A stretch of DNA of 11,769 nucleotides from Candidatus Poseidoniia archaeon (GTDB lineage: Archaea; Thermoplasmatota; Poseidoniia; MGIII; CG-Epi1), in the NCBI GenBank assembly GCA_022449705.1, contig JAKURS010000028.1, positions 1-11,769 on the forward strand, read 5' to 3'. Position 1 is the first letter of the stretch; every line of letters begins with the position of its first letter. The translations under genes and the position numbers were made by a program. Shown here piece by piece: positions 8,185 through 11,769 of this stretch. A model generated the notes under the pieces. The model had not been told where the DNA came from and did no database searches. It was given only the letters and a program-made list of their open reading frames with translations.

Positions 8185-8741
8185 GCCCGGAAGAGTGGGA
8201 GACTGGCGAGCCGCAGGAGCGCGGCCAGTTCCGCATCTTCCGCGTCAAGGAGGTGAAGGGCACCTCGCCCCGGACCGGGGAAGAGCTGAGCTTCTACTTG
8301 CTTGAGTGCAACGACTGGGTCAACGTCATTGCGTTTACGGAGGGGGGCAAAGTGGTGATGATCCGGCAGTACCGCTTCGGGACGCAGCAGGTGGAGCTTG
8401 AGATTCCGGGCGGAGTCATCGAGGAGGGAGAAACCCCGGAGGAGGCGGCGGTACGCGAACTCGAAGAAGAAACGGGTTACAACGGTGGTGAAATCTCCTA
8501 CCTCGGGTCGGTCTCGCCCAATCCCGCCTTCCACACCAACCGCTGCCACACTGTCGTCATCCAGGGCGTAAAGCCGGAGGGCGAGCAATCGCTCGACCCG
8601 GGCGAGGATCTGGAGGTGGAGCTGAAGCCGCTTGCTGATATCCCCGGGCTGATTGCCGATGGTACTGTCCGGCACTCGCTGGTGATGGCTGCCTTCCAGC
8701 TGCTGGGGCTGGTGGCCGACACTTCAGAGGAACAGACCTAG
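8181..8741 (+). CDS. Nudix hydrolase, ADP-ribose pyrophosphatase-like
   Basis: This 186-residue protein cleaves a nucleoside diphosphate linked to another group; the general layout is that of ADP-ribose/sugar-nucleotide pyrophosphatases. The Nudix box is complete from G78 to Y100: G78, E84, R92-E93-L94, E96-E97 and G99, where the glutamates bind the catalytic metals. The preceding QVELEIPGG (70-78) and the following SPNPAFHTNRCHT (112-124), with a proline-rich stretch after the box, fit the ADP-ribose pyrophosphatase branch, but the real substrate is unknown. The GTG start at 8181 sits in GTGA, where the FKBP gene's TGA stop overlaps it, so translational coupling is likely. A link between a cytoplasmic Nudix enzyme and an outward-facing FKBP is not obvious. 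The stop shares CTAG with the convergent thiolase gene. Confidence 0.93.
   Translation: MSPEEWETGEPQERGQFRIFRVKEVKGTSPRTGEELSFYLLECNDWVNVIAFTEGGKVVMIRQYRFGTQQVELEIPGGVIEEGETPEEAAVRELEEETGYNGGEISYLGSVSPNPAFHTNRCHTVVIQGVKPEGEQSLDPGEDLEVELKPLADIPGLIADGTVRHSLVMAAFQLLGLVADTSEEQT
8738..8741. other. Second CTAG shared by convergent stop codons
   Basis: The Nudix gene ends with TAG at 8739-8741 and the tRNA thiolase gene ends with TAG on the other strand at 8740-8738. The 4-bp tail-to-tail overlap is the same as at 6405-6408 and leaves no intergenic terminator. Confidence 0.9.
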
Positions 8742-9658
8742 ACCGCGAAGGCACCGAACTGGCGGCAGAACTGGCACTCGCCCTCTCCGCCGGCCGGCTC
8801 TCCGCAGGTGGGGCAGTTCGCCAGCGGCTGCGGCGATGCCAGGGTCTCGCGCAGCCGGTCCATCCCGCGCAGCAGCCCGTGGCGTGTTCCCGGCTGCGCC
8901 TGCTCCAGCTGCAGCAGCAGCTCGCGGAACAGGTTGCGCTGCGCTTTCGCCGCGTGCGGGCAGTCTCCATCGTGGAACTCCCACCCCTGCAGCAGCGCCA
9001 GCAGGTAGACCTCCTGCTCGGGGATGCGGCGCAGTGGCAGCAGCCTTGGCACCATCCCTGGCCGCCGGTGCAGGTGCGGCGCCATGCGCTGCAGCCGCGC
9101 CACGTCGCCACGCGCGTGATTCATCAGCACTGTCTGCGCACAGTCGTCCAGGTTGTGCCCCAGCACCAGCGCATCCACCCCAGCGTCACGTGCAGCGAGG
9201 TTGAGCGCGCGGCGGCGCAGGATACCACAGGGCGAGCAGGGTGATCCGGCGGGGGGCTGCATTTGCAGCAGCTCGTCCAGTCCCATACCAACAAGGTCGC
9301 GGTAGCCGCTGACTCGCAGCTCAACCCCAAGCGCGTCACAACAGCGACGCGCGCACTCCAGCGCCGGGGGGCGGTAGCCGGCAATGCCTTCATCGACCGC
9401 CAAGGCCACCAGCTCCAGGCGCCGTGCACCAGCCCACACCTGCACAAGGTGCAGCGCAACCGTCGAGTCCTTGCCGCCCGAGAGCGCAACTGCTACACGG
9501 CGCAGCGGTGCGCCGTTGGTTTCGAGCGCGGCGACCTGCTTGCGTAATTCGCGCCGCACCGTCTTTTCCACTGCAGAGACGAAATGGCGGCGGCACAGGT
9601 GCTCGCCCGAATAGCGGCGGCTGATGACCGGCTCGCTCGTGCAGGTGCGGCAATCCAT
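8738..9658 (-). CDS. tRNA 2-thiolation ATPase, NcsA/TtuA/CTU1 family
   Basis: The enzyme adenylates a tRNA uridine and replaces its oxygen with sulfur, taking sulfur from a ubiquitin-like carrier (SAMP2 in archaea). In a probable non-thermophile the likely target is U34 (NcsA role) rather than U54 (TtuA role). The 306 residues carry the family's full set: an N-terminal zinc site C3, C6, C22, H25; the PP-loop SGGKDS at 60-65; C141 and C144 with C233, equivalent to the three cysteines that hold the [4Fe-4S] cluster in TtuA; GHNLDDCAQT at 167-176; and a C-terminal zinc site C282, C285, C295, C298. The start is put at the ATG giving MDCRTC, since the family begins with this zinc site and a TATAC box lies about 24 nt ahead. 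A GTG at 9712 would add 18 residues and also has a TATA box at the right distance, so the true start is open. Confidence 0.94.
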   Translation of the reverse strand: MDCRTCTSEPVISRRYSGEHLCRRHFVSAVEKTVRRELRKQVAALETNGAPLRRVAVALSGGKDSTVALHLVQVWAGARRLELVALAVDEGIAGYRPPALECARRCCDALGVELRVSGYRDLVGMGLDELLQMQPPAGSPCSPCGILRRRALNLAARDAGVDALVLGHNLDDCAQTVLMNHARGDVARLQRMAPHLHRRPGMVPRLLPLRRIPEQEVYLLALLQGWEFHDGDCPHAAKAQRNLFRELLLQLEQAQPGTRHGLLRGMDRLRETLASPQPLANCPTCGEPAGGEGECQFCRQFGAFAV

Positions 9659-9679
9659 GCGACCGCAGCAGCGCGCAGG

Positions 9680-9683
9680 TATA
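9680..9683 (-). promoter_or_regulatory. TATA-like box for the thiolase ATG
   Basis: The minus strand reads GCTATACC around this point, centred about 24 nt before the ATG at 9658. It would give a leaderless transcript. It is a weaker match than the box at 9734-9739. Confidence 0.35.
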
Positions 9684-9705
9684 GCGACTGCCGGCGACCG
9701 AAATG

Positions 9706-9755
9706 ATGACACAGTTATGACTTAGAAAAAAGATATATAGAATCTAAATGACACA
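9706..9755 (+). repeat. Direct repeat ATGACACA, 42 nt apart
   Basis: ATGACACA occurs at 9706-9713 and 9748-9755. The match extends as an imperfect 12-mer (ATGACACAnTnA). The 42-nt period is four helical turns, so both copies face the same side of the DNA. They flank the strongest minus-strand TATA box in the spacer and precede the RHH gene, which makes them candidate operator half-sites for a repressor. Confidence 0.45.
9734..9739 (-). promoter_or_regulatory. Strong TATA box in the thiolase-RHH spacer
   Basis: TATATA sits beside an A6 run and lies about 24 nt before the GTG at 9712 on the minus strand. If used, the thiolase would either start at that GTG or carry a leader of about 54 nt to the ATG at 9658. 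Being symmetrical it could also act toward the plus strand, with a leader of some 50 nt. Confidence 0.4.
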
Positions 9756-9756
9756 A

Positions 9757-9770
9757 TAACGTCGTCGTTA
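9757..9770. promoter_or_regulatory. Inverted repeat TAACG-TCGT-CGTTA, possible operator
   Basis: A perfect 5-bp inverted repeat with a 4-nt centre lies 10 nt before the TATA box of the RHH-ftsZ operon, overlapping where the BRE and TFB would sit or just above it. RHH proteins bind short palindromes, so it is a candidate site for autoregulation. Confidence 0.4.
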
Positions 9771-9780
9771 ACCAAAAGAC

Positions 9781-9788
9781 TTATATAT
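9781..9788 (+). promoter_or_regulatory. TATA box for the RHH-ftsZ operon
   Basis: TTATATAT is a near-consensus archaeal TATA box, centred about 30 nt before the ATG at 9815. Transcription would begin near 9809-9811, giving a leader of only a few nucleotides. This excludes the TTG at 9794 as the start. Confidence 0.65.
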
Positions 9789-9814
9789 GATATTTGGAGA
9801 TAGCTGCAACAGAT

Positions 9815-10216
9815 ATGGCACCCTTGGGCCCACTTACTTCCAACCGCCTGACAGTGCGCCTGGACCCGGAGCGGGCGGCGCAGCTGGAGTATTATGCCAG
9901 CCAGAACCCAATGTCGGTCCGTTCCTACAACCAGGTATTGCAGGAAGCGCTGGATGAATTGCTGAAGCGGAATGTTCCCGTTCCCGGCCGGCGCAATCTC
10001 ACGATTTCACTGCCGGACAGGGCGGCCAAGAAGCTCTACGAGCTGCAGGAGCGCGGCTTCGGCTCGCTGGACGAACTCCTCTCCAGGGCGATATCTGCGC
10101 ACGCCCAGACGTTGATGCGTGAGGAGAGCGAGTATGACACTATGGTGAGCGGATTCAGCACGGTGGCGAGCCGACGCAGGGTGCTCTTCTCGGACTCAGG
10201 GAGGGAGCAGCCGTAG
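9815..10216 (+). CDS. Tandem ribbon-helix-helix DNA-binding protein, CdrS-like division regulator candidate
   Basis: The 133-residue protein shows two ribbon-helix-helix units in one chain. Unit 1 has strand NRLTVRL (10-16), helix 1 from about 17 to 30 (DPERAAQLEYYASQN) and helix 2 at 34-51 (SVRSYNQVLQEALDELLK). Unit 2 has strand RNLTISL (60-66), helix 1 at 67-81 and helix 2 at 83-99 (GSLDELLSRAISAHAQTL). A polar tail of about 30 residues follows, with RRR at 120-122. RHH proteins normally dimerise to form one two-stranded ribbon; here the two units could pair within a chain. It lies 15 nt before an FtsZ2-like gene. In Haloferax the small RHH protein CdrS is encoded with ftsZ2 and controls it, so a role in division and autoregulation is inferred. 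The ATG at 9815 is chosen over the TTG at 9794 because the predicted transcript starts between them. Confidence 0.8.
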   Translation: MAPLGPLTSNRLTVRLDPERAAQLEYYASQNPMSVRSYNQVLQEALDELLKRNVPVPGRRNLTISLPDRAAKKLYELQERGFGSLDELLSRAISAHAQTLMREESEYDTMVSGFSTVASRRRVLFSDSGREQP

Positions 10217-10219
10217 TGC

Positions 10220-10224
10220 GAGGT
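10220..10224 (+). promoter_or_regulatory. Shine-Dalgarno for ftsZ
   Basis: GAGGT lies 7 nt before the ftsZ ATG. It is the clearest ribosome binding site in the window and fits a second gene in an operon, in contrast to the leaderless first genes. Confidence 0.6.
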
Positions 10225-10231
10225 ATCAACC

Positions 10232-11290
10232 ATGCTTAACAGACTCGAGGAATTCGACAGCCAGAACCTGCAACAGTACATCACCCCGCCCCGTATTCGC
10301 CTGATAGGCGTCGGCGGGGCTGGTAACAACATCCTGCGGCGGTTGCACCGCCGTACCATCAGCGGTGCCGAGACAATCGCACTCAACACAGACGCAATCC
10401 AGCTAAACGTGTGCCAGGCTGACCGTCTACTGCTGCTGGGCAGGAAAGAAAACAAGGGACGCGGCACCGGTGGCAGGCCCCAGCTGGGACGCCGCTACGC
10501 CGAGGACGAGCGGGAACTCATCAAGGCTTGCGTCGAGGGTGCCGACCTGGTGTTCGTGATTGCTGCCATGGGTGGCGGCACGGGGACTGGCGCTGCACCG
10601 GTCGTTGCCAAGGTCGCGCGGGAAGCCGACGCACTGGTGGTCGGGGTCTCGATTCTGCCGCAGAAGATGGAAGGCAAGCGCAAACGGCGACTGGCACAGG
10701 ACGGACTGGAAGAATTCAGGCAGGCATGCAACTGTCTCATCGAGCTCGACAACCAGCGGTTTCAGGAACTCAAGCCAGATTACCCCTTCAAGCGCGCGTA
10801 CGATGTCATGAGCGATCTGGTGGCCGATATGGTCCAGACGCTCACCGAGACCATTACTGTGCCTTCAACCATCAACGTCGACTTCGCCGACCTGAAGCGA
10901 ATCATCGAGGCGGGCGGGTCGGCCAAGGTGCTGTTTGGCGAGGCCAGTTCCCCCGAACCGGCCGATGTGCTCAACCATCTGCTGGGCAACCCGCTGCTGG
11001 GCGCCAACTTCGAGGGCGCCGAGGCGGCGCTGCTGCACATCACCGCCGGGAGCGATTTCGCGCTCAGCAACTGCCATGAAATCTTGGCCGCGTTGAGGGT
11101 CGACCTGGCCCAGGACGTCAACCTGATTCTGGGTTACCGCACCGACGAAACCCTCGAAAGCCGGGTGCGGGTCGTAATGCTGGTCTCAGCCATCCCGGCG
11201 GACGGAGGCAAGCTCGAACTAGAGAGCCCGTTCGATGAGCACAACAGCACCGGCTCGGTGCTGGGCGGTGCCATCCCCATGGTAGGCTAA
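10232..11290 (+). CDS. ftsZ: Cell division protein FtsZ, archaeal FtsZ2-like
   Basis: FtsZ is the tubulin-like GTPase that builds the division ring. The 352 residues carry the nucleotide-binding T1 loop IGVGGAGNN (25-33), NTDA (52-55), the tubulin signature MGGGTGTGAAPVV (113-125), and the T7 loop N215-V-D217-F-A-D220, whose aspartates complete the GTPase site of the next subunit. The core is therefore intact and probably active. Unlike bacterial FtsZ, the T3 region reads NKGRGTGG in place of TRGLGAGG, the LIVIPN segment is LIELDNQRF (169-177), and the activation domain is diverged. The LDNQR wording and the RHH neighbour favour FtsZ2, which in Haloferax acts in constriction while FtsZ1 organises the ring; this paralogue call is inference. 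The tail after about residue 323 is short and I see no bacterial-type C-terminal FtsA/ZipA-binding peptide. The gene is preceded by GAGGT and co-transcribed with the RHH gene. Confidence 0.95.
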   Translation: MLNRLEEFDSQNLQQYITPPRIRLIGVGGAGNNILRRLHRRTISGAETIALNTDAIQLNVCQADRLLLLGRKENKGRGTGGRPQLGRRYAEDERELIKACVEGADLVFVIAAMGGGTGTGAAPVVAKVAREADALVVGVSILPQKMEGKRKRRLAQDGLEEFRQACNCLIELDNQRFQELKPDYPFKRAYDVMSDLVADMVQTLTETITVPSTINVDFADLKRIIEAGGSAKVLFGEASSPEPADVLNHLLGNPLLGANFEGAEAALLHITAGSDFALSNCHEILAALRVDLAQDVNLILGYRTDETLESRVRVVMLVSAIPADGGKLELESPFDEHNSTGSVLGGAIPMVG

Positions 11291-11336
11291 GGCTGAAACA
11301 GCCCGGAATGGGCCCGGCGGGGGGATTCCCTCCGCC
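11291..11336. terminator. Hairpins between ftsZ and the convergent surface-protein gene
   Basis: Right after the ftsZ stop, GGCTG-AAA-CAGCC forms a 5-bp hairpin (11291-11303). A stronger 9-bp stem with one G-T pair, GGCGGGGGG/CCCTCCGCC with loop ATT, lies at 11316-11336 and touches the stop codon of the opposite gene. A third, competing stem GCCC/GGGC spans 11301-11313. No T tract follows on the plus strand. These may mark the ends of both messages, but archaeal termination usually relies on T runs, so the role is uncertain. Confidence 0.4.
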
Positions 11337-11769
11337 TACTCTTCTTCTTCCCGCCGCAGCGCTATCGCCAGCGCAGCCAGCAGCGAGCTGGCCAGCATTG
11401 ACAAGGGCGCCAGTGCGAATGACGGGACGGTGTTGATTTCGGCTACCGCCGTGATTTCAATCGAGCGGCGGTTGTTGTTCTCGTTCGACTCGGCGATGTC
11501 TTCCTCGGTATCGACTGCCAGGTAGAACACGTAGGTGCCAGCGATGTCGTCACCGGGACCGGCCGACATGCCCAGCTGGCTGGAGGTGGCACGGAAGTAG
11601 ACGAACTGCCGTCCGCTCCGCTCGCGCAGCTCGGCGCCGGTGGCTGTGGTCTCGTCAGCGTCGATATCCCATTCGCTGCCGGTCCAGAAGAGACCGACAT
11701 CGACCCCGACCGGGTTGAGGTCCAGGTAGAGCAGGCCGACCTTGAAGGTGCCGACCGTCTCGGTGCCAG
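11336..11769 (-). CDS. Surface protein C-terminus with CARDB-like domain and sorting-type tail (partial)
   Basis: The frame is open from the right edge to a TAG at 11338-11336, giving at least 144 residues of C-terminus; an ATG at 11569 lies inside the domain and is not the start. The visible domain is an Ig-like CARDB-type sandwich: VGLLYLDLNPVGVDV early, then GTYVFYLAVDTEEDIAESN and ENNNRR, the acidic, asparagine-rich turn usual in CARDB units. After it comes INTVPSF, a hydrophobic helix of about 20 residues (ALAPLSMLASSLLAALAIAL) and the charged end RREEEE. That motif-helix-arginine order resembles archaeal sorting tails such as PGF-CTERM, with PSF in place of PGF, so the protein is probably exported and anchored at the surface, perhaps processed by an archaeosortase. 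The ligand and total length are unknown because the N-terminus is outside the window. Confidence 0.75.
   Translation of the reverse strand, partial: GTETVGTFKVGLLYLDLNPVGVDVGLFWTGSEWDIDADETTATGAELRERSGRQFVYFRATSSQLGMSAGPGDDIAGTYVFYLAVDTEEDIAESNENNNRRSIEITAVAEINTVPSFALAPLSMLASSLLAALAIALRREEEE

Overview
The window is a gene-dense piece of archaeal chromosome, high in G+C (roughly 60-65% by eye). Archaeal origin is supported by an archaeal-type D-aminoacyl-tRNA deacylase, a NOG1-type GTPase, an NcsA/TtuA-type tRNA thiolase, a ribbon-helix-helix gene next to an FtsZ2-like ftsZ, and TATA-like boxes lying about 24-27 nt ahead of start codons, as expected for leaderless archaeal transcripts. The mix of succinate dehydrogenase, NADP isocitrate dehydrogenase, proline dehydrogenase and urocanate hydratase suggests an aerobic heterotroph that uses amino acids. 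A euryarchaeal or Thermoplasmata-related (for example marine group II/III-like) source is my inference; the window holds no rRNA to settle it.

Layout. 1-478 (+): the C-terminal part of the succinate dehydrogenase/fumarate reductase iron-sulfur subunit. 481-663 (+): a doubtful 60-residue ORF. 689-3185 (+): urocanate hydratase and the D-aminoacyl-tRNA deacylase, 7 nt apart. 3230-5427 (-): isocitrate dehydrogenase followed by a NOG1-like GTPase. 5491-6408 (+): proline dehydrogenase, divergent from icd and overlapping tail-to-tail with a YgfZ/GcvT-like gene (6405-7223, -). 7273-8741 (+): a membrane-anchored NEW3-FKBP protein and a Nudix hydrolase overlapping by 4 nt. 8738-9658 (-): the tRNA thiolase, overlapping tail-to-tail with the Nudix gene. 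9815-11290 (+): a protein with two ribbon-helix-helix units, then FtsZ. 11336-11769 (-): the C-terminus of a CARDB-type surface protein with a sorting-like tail, cut by the right edge.

How the parts fit. SdhB and Icd belong to the TCA cycle/respiratory chain, while urocanate hydratase and proline dehydrogenase feed glutamate and 2-oxoglutarate into it. DtdA and NcsA work on tRNA, and NOG1-like GTPases act in large-subunit assembly. The RHH-ftsZ pair looks like a cell-division module related to the haloarchaeal cdrS-ftsZ2 pair, but with two RHH units in one chain and a promoter region full of repeats that could be its operator. I see no mobile element, CRISPR array, tRNA or rRNA. Most of the window is ordinary core genome; the best leads are the tandem-RHH/FtsZ locus, a near-palindromic TATA element that may serve two divergent leaderless genes, and the two CTAG stop-codon overlaps.
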